Shown in pieces: positions 25,624-33,438 of a DNA stretch of 64,000 nt. Position 1 is the stretch's first letter. The number at the start of each line of letters is the position of its first letter. Made by a program: the position numbers and the translations under genes. Below the pieces are notes generated by a model. It was not told the DNA's origin. It was given only the letters and a program-made list of their open reading frames with translations, and searched no databases. The DNA comes from 55-13 sp037190145. GTDB lineage: Bacteria > Armatimonadota > Fimbriimonadia > Fimbriimonadales > Fimbriimonadaceae. The DNA lies in assembly GCA_037190145.1 (NCBI GenBank), contig JBBCJU010000002.1, positions 310,001 to 374,000 of the forward strand, written 5' to 3'.

Positions 25624-26321
25624 GTAGGCTGAATACCAAAGACTTCAACATCAACTCCTGGCGAAAAACATATATGTTCCCAGGGACGCTCCGGAAGTCC
25701 ATTTGCTTTGATCATGGATTCGCTAACGTCAAGCAATGAAGCGGAGTGAAGAGGGTAAGGCACATGATGAACCTGCCCTGTAGAGATCTTTCCTTGATGA
25801 TGAGAGTAGAGAAGGTATCTCTCTACCAAGAAAAACTCTAGGGAGCCAGGCTGAGGATCAGGTAAGGGGGAGCCTACTTGAATCTCAATGCGATGAGAGG
25901 CCTCTTGGAGCCTACGCACCGACCTGTACAGAATCTTTTTATCCTTTGTGATCTGCATCTCTGCCCGATGATAGGGCAGACCGTAAAACTTGCGCGCTCC
26001 CCAAACGGCGAGTGAATTGGCCGCGTCTAGGCTAAAAAACCAAACTCCTGGCTTTTCCCCATCCTGGTGAACATAGGTTCGAACATTGGTTTCAGGAAAG
26101 GTGTGGGTACCAGGTATGCAAGGAAGCTTGTGGTGTCGGATTCCTGTCATCAGAAAAGGAACCAATCCTACCCATGCTTTCCCTTCAAAGGTGTCAACCG
26201 TTAAGCCGCTGGGTAGTGTAGATTGGATAACCTCTGGCTCAACTGAAAAATGGAGAAACGCCAAGTCGCGCCATTTGTGTAGCATTAACGGAGACCCATT
26301 GGGTCTATTTCTAAGTCTCAA
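25620..26321 (-). CDS. DUF2071 (YqjF-like) protein
   Basis: 233 residues of the acetoacetate-decarboxylase-like DUF2071 family: HKWRDLAFLHFSVEPEVIQS, LPSGLTVDTFEGKAWVGLVP, FPETNVRTYVHQDGEKPGVW, FFSLDAANSLAVWGARKFYG and the His/Tyr-rich C-terminal part. Enzymatic function unknown. The start is a TTG at 26321; a later ATG at 26285 is possible but would drop residues that the family normally has. Confidence 0.85.
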   Translation of the reverse strand: MRLRNRPNGSPLMLHKWRDLAFLHFSVEPEVIQSTLPSGLTVDTFEGKAWVGLVPFLMTGIRHHKLPCIPGTHTFPETNVRTYVHQDGEKPGVWFFSLDAANSLAVWGARKFYGLPYHRAEMQITKDKKILYRSVRRLQEASHRIEIQVGSPLPDPQPGSLEFFLVERYLLYSHHQGKISTGQVHHVPYPLHSASLLDVSESMIKANGLPERPWEHICFSPGVDVEVFGIQPT

Positions 26322-26517
26322 TTGGTGATCGGGAACAAGTTGTGTGATTTTTATATCATATCCCCGTAGACCTCGTTTTCATTCGGAAATAAGTAGTCCA
26401 ATGTATTTGTGCGCAAGATATTCTTAATTGCGCCTAACTTCCCAATAAGGAAAGCAACAAATTGAAGTATGTTCTTGCGTATTCTTGCGATTTACCCAAT
26501 AAGTTCACCAGTTACTA

Positions 26518-26529
26518 TTGGAGGCATCT
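26518..26529 (+). promoter_or_regulatory. Shine-Dalgarno site deciding the kinase start
   Basis: TTGGAGG at 26518-26524 lies five bases before the ATG at 26530. It shows that the TTG at 26518 is part of the ribosome-binding site, not the start codon. Confidence 0.8.
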
Positions 26530-28059
26530 ATGATTCATTTGGCGGGGAGTGTGACTGGTGAGTCGGCTACTGCTGATGCTTTGATCGCAACAGATAGCCT
26601 AGGCCAAATAGTGTCCTGGAACTCCCGCGCCGTAACTGTCTTCGGATGGAAAGAGGATGAAGTGGTTGGAAATCTCTTGGTCAACCAGATAATCCCAGAA
26701 CTGAATCGTGACATTTTCCTCAAAAAACTTTCTTTGAATCTTGAGTCTTCGAATAACCATGCACAGGATCAACGTATTCACGAGGCATGCCTAACAAACC
26801 ACGGAAAATCTATTCCGGTCGAGATGAGAGCTTCTCGGCTTGAGATTAAGCAAGAAACCTATATCACGCTCTTTGTCAGAGATATGAGTGAAGGAATTCT
26901 CTCAGAGAAGGAGTTTCTGCAACTTGCTGAACAAAATTTAGCCTTAGAAAATGAAAATCTTAAAGCCCAAATGCATGGCGAAGATTTACAAAGATATATC
27001 GATAGCATGACCACTCTGAGTGCTAAGTTTTCGCTAGATGGCCACCCTATAATGATTAACAAGCCAGGCCAAATCGCAGCAGGAATAGATGCTGAGACTA
27101 TGAAAACAGTTCCCATTTGGGATCAGCCATTTTGTGCATTCGATAAAGAAGTTCGTAGTCAGGTAATCGAAGCTTTTCGTATAGCGGCAAAAGGAAAGGG
27201 TAATCGTTATGGAGGTTGCCTGCTCCTGAATGGCGTAGAAACTCCCGTTGAAATTTCATTTGTACCGGTTAATGACCTGAGCGGGGAAATTGAATACGTA
27301 CTTGGCGAGGCTAAGGATATATCTGCACAAAAAGAGGTGGAAAACCAACTTCGCGAACGCACTTTACAGCTCGAAGCTTCTAATCGTGAACTAGAGGCAT
27401 TTTGCTATTCAGTATCACATGATTTGCGTGCTCCATTACGTGCAATAGATGGTTATAGTTCTGCATTAAAAGAAGACTATGCAGACTGTATTGGGGAAGA
27501 AGGCAACGGCTACATTGAGCGGATTCGAAATTCTGTCCATTGGATGTCTCACCTAATAGACGATTTGCTGAATCTCTCTCGTCTTTCTCTTGCTACGATT
27601 CAAGTGAAAGAACTGAATATCTCCAAGATTGTAGGGGAGATTATTGAGGACTTGAGCGCTCGAGAGCCAGATCGTCAAGTAAAAGTAGAGATCGAGCCGG
27701 ACCTTTTCGTGAAAGCGGATAGAACTCTATTAGAATCGCTATTGCTCAACTTAGTAGGTAACGCTTGGAAGTTTTCAAGTAAGAGAACCGAATCTCACAT
27801 TTCCATAGGGCAATTTGTACAAAAAGGTACAAGAGTCTTTTTTGTGAAGGACAACGGTGTTGGGTTCGACATGGCCTTTAGCAATAAGCTATTTGGTGTG
27901 TTCGAGCGTCTCCATTCTCCCAAAGAGTTTAGTGGGTCTGGAATCGGTCTCGCCATAGCCGCTCGGATTGTGGAGCGGCATGGTGGCCGGATATGGGCAG
28001 AGAGCGAGCAAGACAAGGGTGCTACTTTCTTCTTTACGTTAGGTTCACAGCAGCCCTAG
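26530..28059 (+). CDS. PAS-domain sensor histidine kinase
   Basis: About 509 residues without transmembrane helices, so a cytoplasmic sensor. PAS-1 at about 10-125 (ATDSLGQIVSWNSRAVTVFG), a short coiled coil (ENLALENENLKAQ type), PAS-2 at about 155-275, a HisKA helix with the phospho-His in YSVSHDLRAPLRAIDGY, and the HATPase with N box LLNLVGNAWKFSS, G1 VKDNGVGFDM and G2 GSGIGLAIAARIVERHGG. It resembles phytochrome-type bacteriophytochrome kinases in its output half. No response regulator is adjacent, so it is an orphan. The 3' end overlaps trmFO by 15 bp in convergent orientation. The coding sequence looks more A+T-rich than its neighbours. Confidence 0.92.
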   Translation: MIHLAGSVTGESATADALIATDSLGQIVSWNSRAVTVFGWKEDEVVGNLLVNQIIPELNRDIFLKKLSLNLESSNNHAQDQRIHEACLTNHGKSIPVEMRASRLEIKQETYITLFVRDMSEGILSEKEFLQLAEQNLALENENLKAQMHGEDLQRYIDSMTTLSAKFSLDGHPIMINKPGQIAAGIDAETMKTVPIWDQPFCAFDKEVRSQVIEAFRIAAKGKGNRYGGCLLLNGVETPVEISFVPVNDLSGEIEYVLGEAKDISAQKEVENQLRERTLQLEASNRELEAFCYSVSHDLRAPLRAIDGYSSALKEDYADCIGEEGNGYIERIRNSVHWMSHLIDDLLNLSRLSLATIQVKELNISKIVGEIIEDLSAREPDRQVKVEIEPDLFVKADRTLLESLLLNLVGNAWKFSSKRTESHISIGQFVQKGTRVFFVKDNGVGFDMAFSNKLFGVFERLHSPKEFSGSGIGLAIAARIVERHGGRIWAESEQDKGATFFFTLGSQQP

Positions 28060-29478
28060 GGAGGTTAAGCTGGTGGTCCATTCAGCAAATCCAGCCGCTG
28101 CTGCTTCCAGTTTTCGTGCTCGTTTGACACCTTTATCTCGTGTGGGTTCTTCAGGGTCAGGAAAGAGTCCCCAATTAACATTCATAGGGGCAAACTCTCT
28201 TTCTGTCTCATCTTGTAAGTGGGCAATGAGAGCGCCATAAGCACATGGGCGTGGTGGAACGGGAAGTGATTGCCCTCGCACACTTGCAAGGGCGGATAAG
28301 CCGGTGTATAGACCCATTGCCGCTGATTCCACATAGCCCTCGACTCCGGTTAATTGTCCGGTGATGAAAAGCCTTGGCCGTTCCTTCATTTCTAGGTTCA
28401 CATGAAGGGCCTGGGGTGCCTCAATGTAAGTGTTTCGATGGATAACGCCGAATCGAACAAACTCAGCATTTGCTAATCCAGGCACCATTTGAAAAACTCG
28501 CTTTTGTTCCCCCCATTTCAAGCGGGTTTGGCAAGCGACAAGTGAATAAAGCGTCTTTTCTTTGTTCTCGGGGCGCAGTTGAAGCGCGGCCCATGGTCTA
28601 CGGCCGGTTCTAGGGTCAGTTAAACCGACCGGCTTGAAGTTGCCAAATGCCAGTGATCGGGCACCTTTTTCGGCGATGGCTTCGATGGGAGTGCATCCTG
28701 CAAAATACTTGATCTTCTCAAGGAAACGTTCTTCCAGGGTGCCTTCTCCTGAGGTCCCAAGTTGATAGCCCGCATCTACAACGGCTTCACCTCGGACACC
28801 ACCCGCTTCAAACGCGTGGATAGGAGCACGTTCTGCAGATACAAGAGCCGCAACAAATGCTTCATAGGACTCTTTATCGAAAGGGCAGTTAAGGTAATCA
28901 TCGCCCTCACCCTTGTCATATCGGCTCTGAGCAAAAATGATTGAGCGATCTAGCGAGGCTGCATCCACTGTTGGGCTGACTGCATCATAGAAGTAAAGAT
29001 GCCTTCTACCCGTCAATTTTGCCAACCAATCACTCATTTCGGGAGAGGTAAGCGGACCTGATGCGAGTATAAGCAAGTTAGGTTCCCCAGAACTTAGAAT
29101 CTCTTCCGCATCTTCAGGAGTGAACTCCTCTCGAACAACCTCAATCAAAGGGTGTTGTTCAAGCTTTAGGGTTATGGCCTCGCCGAATTTGTCTCGGTCT
29201 ACTCCAAGGGCTTCTCCCGCTGGAACCTCATGTTCTCGGGCCGTCGATAGAACAATCGAGCCTAAAGCATCCATCTCCGTTTTTAATTGTCCGGCAGGAG
29301 AAGTTGGAAGCTTGGATTTTAGGGAATTAGAGCAGACTAGTTCGGCAAAAAAGGGGGTTGTATGGGCCGGGGTCATGCGAACGGGGCGCATTTCATACAG
29401 ACGGACTTTCTCGCCGCGACTGGCAAGCGCCCAAGCGGCTTCTACGCCGGCAAAGCCCGCGCCGACGATGGTGATCAT
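28045..29478 (-). CDS. trmFO: TrmFO, folate-dependent tRNA (uracil-54-C5) methyltransferase
   Basis: 477 residues. FAD-binding motif IVGAGFAGVEAAWALASRG at the N-terminus, then YEMRPVRMTPAHTTPFFAEL and VCSNSLKS, which holds one catalytic cysteine; the second is in YFAGCTPIEAIAEKGARSL. The C-terminal LFITGQLTGVEGYVESAAMG is conserved. TrmFO makes ribothymidine at tRNA position 54 using methylene-THF and FADH2, in place of SAM-dependent TrmA. CATAAT ends nine bases before the ATG. Confidence 0.95.
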   Translation of the reverse strand: MITIVGAGFAGVEAAWALASRGEKVRLYEMRPVRMTPAHTTPFFAELVCSNSLKSKLPTSPAGQLKTEMDALGSIVLSTAREHEVPAGEALGVDRDKFGEAITLKLEQHPLIEVVREEFTPEDAEEILSSGEPNLLILASGPLTSPEMSDWLAKLTGRRHLYFYDAVSPTVDAASLDRSIIFAQSRYDKGEGDDYLNCPFDKESYEAFVAALVSAERAPIHAFEAGGVRGEAVVDAGYQLGTSGEGTLEERFLEKIKYFAGCTPIEAIAEKGARSLAFGNFKPVGLTDPRTGRRPWAALQLRPENKEKTLYSLVACQTRLKWGEQKRVFQMVPGLANAEFVRFGVIHRNTYIEAPQALHVNLEMKERPRLFITGQLTGVEGYVESAAMGLYTGLSALASVRGQSLPVPPRPCAYGALIAHLQDETEREFAPMNVNWGLFPDPEEPTRDKGVKRARKLEAAAAGFAEWTTSLTSLGLL

Positions 29479-29526
29479 ATTCCTATGATTATGGTCGCTA
29501 AGCGGACAGAGTTGGGGACTGACATC

Positions 29527-30501
29527 TCACAACCGCTCGGGAGTGATGGATCGACCAGTTGATGCACTCTCAATGGCTGCCAAGGCAATGCTGACGGCCA
29601 TTGCACCTTCAGCACCGCTGACCGCTACTTCTGAGCCCGTCTGAACTGCATCGATGAATCCTCGGAGCTGTTTGTAGTAAGGGTCGTCTGTTGCAGAAAT
29701 GGCTCCATCGGCAAAACTCTTGCCACCTTCTACTGTTGTGCGCAACGCCACGTTTTGGCGCGAGTCGTGCTGAATAAGTCCTTCGCTACCAGCAATCTCA
29801 AAAGTTGTTCGGAACCCTCCTGGGTCCATCCAAGTTGCTTCAACATGGGCGATGGCTCCGTTTTCAAACGTTAGGGTGGTTAACGCGTAATCTGGCCCAC
29901 TTCCCGAGGAGATGCCTACCGACCGAGAATAAACCTGCGTAACTTCACCAAGCGTCCATCGCAACCAATCAAAGTCGTGGACGGCCAAATCAAGCAGAAC
30001 TCCACCAGATCGACGATAGTCCTGAAACCATCCTTTGGAGCCCATGGGAGCGAGACCTCCGCGTCTAGTTCGTGCCGCTGCCGGGGTGCCAATTTTTCCT
30101 TGTTTAACCAGGCGATGTCCGGTAGCGAAGTCTGCAAAAAACCGTGCAACATGACCTACCGTAAAAGGAACTTTGGCATCTTCGGAAGCACCAATCAGCA
30201 TTCGACAGTCTTCCATTGTTCCGGCCATTGGTTTCTCAATAAACACCGCTCGACCGGCGGCCATGGCACGCAAACCAAACTCTTTGTGAAGGTCCGTCGG
30301 CAAGCAAACGTCAATGACGTCGCACTTAGCGATCACGGCTTCGGCAGACTCCAGGGGAATGGCTGACCATTGCTTGGCGTATGTTTCGCTCTTTTCGGGC
30401 AGTGGATCGTGGAAGTAAAGCTCCACATCAGACATTTTTCGATACTGCCTTGCGTGGACATTTCCCATGCCACCTGCGCCAAGGATGCCGACTCTAGTCA
30501 T
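29527..30501 (-). CDS. Gfo/Idh/MocA-family NAD(P)-dependent oxidoreductase
   Basis: 324 residues, cytoplasmic (no signal). Rossmann motif VGILGAGGMGNVHARQYR, the EKP motif in AVFIEKPMAG, and GGVLLDLAVHDFDWLRWTLG with the typical D-x-x-x-H/D active-site helix of inositol/sugar dehydrogenases. Substrate unknown. A perfect TATAAT ends eight bases before the ATG and lies over the last codons of the upstream amidase gene, giving this gene its own promoter. Confidence 0.9.
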   Translation of the reverse strand: MTRVGILGAGGMGNVHARQYRKMSDVELYFHDPLPEKSETYAKQWSAIPLESAEAVIAKCDVIDVCLPTDLHKEFGLRAMAAGRAVFIEKPMAGTMEDCRMLIGASEDAKVPFTVGHVARFFADFATGHRLVKQGKIGTPAAARTRRGGLAPMGSKGWFQDYRRSGGVLLDLAVHDFDWLRWTLGEVTQVYSRSVGISSGSGPDYALTTLTFENGAIAHVEATWMDPGGFRTTFEIAGSEGLIQHDSRQNVALRTTVEGGKSFADGAISATDDPYYKQLRGFIDAVQTGSEVAVSGAEGAMAVSIALAAIESASTGRSITPERL

Positions 30502-30515
30502 TAAAGGAAATTATA
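30502..30515 (-). promoter_or_regulatory. TATAAT eight bases before the oxidoreductase start
   Basis: Minus-strand TATAAT (30515-30510), eight-base spacer, ATG at 30501. It overlaps the stop codon of the amidase gene, so readthrough and internal initiation may both occur. Confidence 0.5.
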
Positions 30516-31032
30516 GCCAGACACTGAGCCCGGTTGCTTCCGCTATCACCTTTATCTCAAATCCATCGGGGTCGCTTTTGCGTCCCGGAGAGATCGCAGC
30601 ATGGGTGGTTACAAACCGAATGTTGGGGAATCTCGCCTTTAACTTGGTAATAATCAGCGCGGCGGTTTCCATTTGGGCCTTAGTGAAAGGGTCAATGCCG
30701 TTGTTCAGATTGACCAAGCTTATTCCAATGGAATATTCATTGACGCCCTCTCCCTGCGGTCCTACTGAGTTCCCCGCGTGAAAAGCAACATTGGTCGGCG
30801 CCACGCACTGGATTCCTTTGCCATCTTTATCAACTAAGTAGTGATAGCTGAACCCTCGCTCACGAAGGATTGAGAGCGAACTCTTGAGAGTCGGTTCGAC
30901 AGTGGCGTGAAACACAATTGTGTCAACCACCGTGGTTGGTTTTCTCAGGCGAAATTCTAGTGATGGACTTAGATATTCGATGCGGAAACTTTTACCCGGC
31001 CTTGGGCAACTGAGTCTTGGGTCCTCCCCCAA
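30511..31032 (-). CDS. N-acetylmuramoyl-L-alanine amidase (Amidase_2/PGRP fold)
   Basis: About 173 residues from a TTG start. Zinc ligands are visible in VFHATVEPT and in FVTTHAAISPGRKSDPD (His and Asp), with the conserved FSYHYLVDKDGKGIQCV and NEYSIGISLVN blocks. The family cleaves the MurNAc-L-Ala bond of peptidoglycan. No signal peptide is seen, so it may act in recycling, as AmpD does. The first about 20 residues overlap the zinc-ribbon gene by 41 bp; the start is uncertain because no ATG follows closely. Confidence 0.82.
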   Translation of the reverse strand: MGEDPRLSCPRPGKSFRIEYLSPSLEFRLRKPTTVVDTIVFHATVEPTLKSSLSILRERGFSYHYLVDKDGKGIQCVAPTNVAFHAGNSVGPQGEGVNEYSIGISLVNLNNGIDPFTKAQMETAALIITKLKARFPNIRFVTTHAAISPGRKSDPDGFEIKVIAEATGLSVWL

Positions 31033-31195
31033 AATCTAGCGTTGTTTGAATCACGGCTGTGCCAAGAGATACTTTTTTCTTGCCACCTCTCGACAAGGTT
31101 TCGATGACGCCACAGTCTTCACACTGAATATGGAAACGTTCTTCGAGAACATTTCCACCACAAATGCTGCATCTAGTTTCATTAACTCTGATCAT
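30992..31195 (-). CDS. small zinc-ribbon protein
   Basis: About 67 residues from the ATG at 31195. Two knuckles, CSICGG and CEDCG, bracket about 15 residues (a zinc ribbon), followed by a basic stretch (SRGGKKKVS). It could bind nucleic acid or a protein partner; function unknown. A longer frame from 31252 would begin inside the palindrome upstream. TATTTT lies close before the ATG. Confidence 0.6.
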   Translation of the reverse strand: MIRVNETRCSICGGNVLEERFHIQCEDCGVIETLSRGGKKKVSLGTAVIQTTLDFGGGPKTQLPKAG

Positions 31196-31208
31196 ATTAA
31201 AAATAAGC

Positions 31209-31229
31209 CCGTTCAGATAATCCGAACGG
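31209..31229. promoter_or_regulatory. 21-bp near-perfect palindrome, candidate operator
   Basis: CCGTTC-AGAT-A-ATCC-GAACGG: both ten-base arms match except one position (A against G). It lies 14-34 bp upstream of the zinc-ribbon start, where a repressor would block a minus-strand promoter. Confidence 0.6.
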
Positions 31230-31320
31230 ATGACACGGACCAAGTAAATCAAAGATTACTGACCTGGTTTAATTAGCAGGTTTTTGACTTGGAATATTTA
31301 GGTTTGTTCCTAAAAGGATT

Positions 31321-31336
31321 CTAAAACGGGTTTTAG
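31321..31336. promoter_or_regulatory. palindrome CTAAAAC-GG-GTTTTAG upstream of pheT
   Basis: Perfect seven-base arms around a GG centre, 60 bp upstream of the pheT start. It could be an operator or a short hairpin; a related CCTAAAAGG lies just before it. Confidence 0.5.
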
Positions 31337-31395
31337 TCAAGCTCAAAACGAGCCTCGGAAAGTAGATCGCGAATCCAAGTAAAATCCTCTTTCGC

Positions 31396-33438
31396 ATGAA
31401 GTTCCCATTCTCGATGCTCCAAGACTATGTTCAAACCTCGCTTTCTGCTGAACAGATCGGCGATCTGCTGACGATGGCGGGTTTTGAGTTAGAAGGCATT
31501 GAAGAGGTGGACGGCGACGATGTCCTAGATATCAAAGTCGTCAGCAACCGTGGAGATGGCCTTAGTGTCTTTGGTTTGGCCAGAGAAGTTCTGGCAAAAG
31601 ATGGTGCAAGTAAACCCACTGATCTTTATGAGAAATCTAAGAACGGGTTTGCTTCTCTTAGGGAAGCTGAGTTTGAGATTTCAGAGTCTACAGCCCAGAT
31701 TCATTCCGCTGACTGTTACCGATTTGCTTGCCGAGCCTTTGAGAATGTAGATGCCTCAGGCCAGAGTCCAGAATGGATGCAGAAGCGCTTGGCTCAAGCA
31801 GGGATGCGTCCCATTTCTATCTTGGTGGATATCACGAATTATGTGATGTTGGAGCTAGGGCAGCCCTTGCATGCTTTTGATAGAGACAAGCTATCTGAAG
31901 AGCGGATTCAGGTTCGTCATGCGACTGCGGGAGAGAAGATCACCACTCTTAATGGCATTGAGCATGAACTGAGCGGACAGATGATGATCTGCGATGGCTC
32001 AAAGCCAGTTGGGGTTCCGGGAGTCATGGGTGGACTAGAGACCGAGGTGTCCGACACCACTCGCCGATTATTGTTGGAGTCCGCTAACTTTAAGAACACA
32101 ACCGTCCGCAAGACGCGTAAGCAGTTGACCTTGAATACAGAAGCCAGCTATCGATTTGAGAGAAGCGTAGACCCCGAAGGGGTGGTCCGAGCGATTGAGC
32201 GGTTTACCGATTTATTGAGTCAATCCTTGCCGCAGATTCAGGTCTCAAACATTGTGGACCACTACCCAGGCAAACAGAATCGTAGCTCTGTACGGTTAAG
32301 ACTTGACAGAGCCAATCGGCTTTTGGGAATGGAGATTGCCCCAGATGATGCACGTCGCTACTTGTCAAATCTTGGTTTTGAACTGACTGACGACAGCGTG
32401 GACTCGTACCTGCACATCACACCTCCTTCTTGGCGACCTGATATTGTTCGAGAAGAAGATTTGGTTGAGGAATTGGGCCGTGTTCACGGCTATGAGAAGA
32501 TTCCTGAAGAACTCCCGATTGGGCACACGCCCGTAGGCGGTACTCACGGGGCGCTCTTCCGAGTGGATCTTATTCGAGAAGCTCTCGTGCGGTCCGGGTT
32601 TGTCCAAATTATCAGTCATTCCTTGCGGGATAAGCATCCTTTGGACAATGCGGGTGGACATATAGGGCCTAAGAATCCAGCCTCGCCCGAGATGTCTGTC
32701 CTGAGAAACTCATTGTTGCCTTGTCTCGCAGATGCAGCGGTTAGAAATGGCGGAAAGGATTTACATCTGTTTGAGATTGGCGCGGCGTTTTTCCCCAAGG
32801 ATGGGGGGCATGACGAAAGAAAGCTTTTGTCTGTTCTTAGCGTAGGTGCTCTCCAACCGTTTTCTTGGCAAAAGGGAGAAGCTGGGCAAGCTAGCTTCTT
32901 TAGTCTCAAAGGAGCTTTGGAAAACGCCTTGGCCCAAGCGAACATTGCATTTGAGATTGAGCCCTCGTCACAGGCTGATGATCGTTTCCACTCCACCCGG
33001 GATGCCGCGATCAAAGTGAACGGTACTCAGGTTGGATTTATCGCTCAGATTCACCCGAACGTAGCCACTCAGCTTGGATTGTCTCATGACACGTTACTGG
33101 CTGAACTAGATATTGCCAAGCTGGATCATGTTTCTGAGATCACATATAAACCTATCAGTCGCAATCCAGCCGTCCGGAGAGACATTAGCTTTGAACTAGC
33201 GAAATCAACTCCCTATTCTTCGGTAGAGGCCGCCATTCGTGAGGCATGTGGAGACATTTTGGAGCGGCAGTGGCTCTTCGACGTTTACGAAGGCAAAGGT
33301 ATTGGTGAAGGGAATCACTCGCTAAGCGTTGCGCTTCAATTGCGAAAGCTAGGCGAAAACTTTACCGATGAGGAAGCGAACCGGGTGCGGGAGAAGGCCG
33401 TTGAGGCGCTTGCCGAACTTGGGGCGAGCCCGCGATAA
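31396..33438 (+). CDS. pheT: phenylalanyl-tRNA synthetase beta subunit, short form
   Basis: 680 residues, versus about 790-800 for usual bacterial PheT. Order: B1 start (KFPFSMLQDYVQTSLSAEQIG, TMAGFELEGIEEV), then directly VLDIKVVSNRGDGLSVFGLAREV, B3/B4 editing region, B5, the catalytic-like core and a full C-terminal FDX-ACB domain (SRNPAVRRDISFELAKS, GEGNHSLSVALQLRKLGENF). The roughly 110-residue EMAP-II-like OB fold that normally follows residue 40 is missing. pheS is not adjacent. TAAAAT ends ten bases before the ATG. The 3' end overlaps a convergent gene by 77 bp. Confidence 0.95.
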   Translation: MKFPFSMLQDYVQTSLSAEQIGDLLTMAGFELEGIEEVDGDDVLDIKVVSNRGDGLSVFGLAREVLAKDGASKPTDLYEKSKNGFASLREAEFEISESTAQIHSADCYRFACRAFENVDASGQSPEWMQKRLAQAGMRPISILVDITNYVMLELGQPLHAFDRDKLSEERIQVRHATAGEKITTLNGIEHELSGQMMICDGSKPVGVPGVMGGLETEVSDTTRRLLLESANFKNTTVRKTRKQLTLNTEASYRFERSVDPEGVVRAIERFTDLLSQSLPQIQVSNIVDHYPGKQNRSSVRLRLDRANRLLGMEIAPDDARRYLSNLGFELTDDSVDSYLHITPPSWRPDIVREEDLVEELGRVHGYEKIPEELPIGHTPVGGTHGALFRVDLIREALVRSGFVQIISHSLRDKHPLDNAGGHIGPKNPASPEMSVLRNSLLPCLADAAVRNGGKDLHLFEIGAAFFPKDGGHDERKLLSVLSVGALQPFSWQKGEAGQASFFSLKGALENALAQANIAFEIEPSSQADDRFHSTRDAAIKVNGTQVGFIAQIHPNVATQLGLSHDTLLAELDIAKLDHVSEITYKPISRNPAVRRDISFELAKSTPYSSVEAAIREACGDILERQWLFDVYEGKGIGEGNHSLSVALQLRKLGENFTDEEANRVREKAVEALAELGASPR

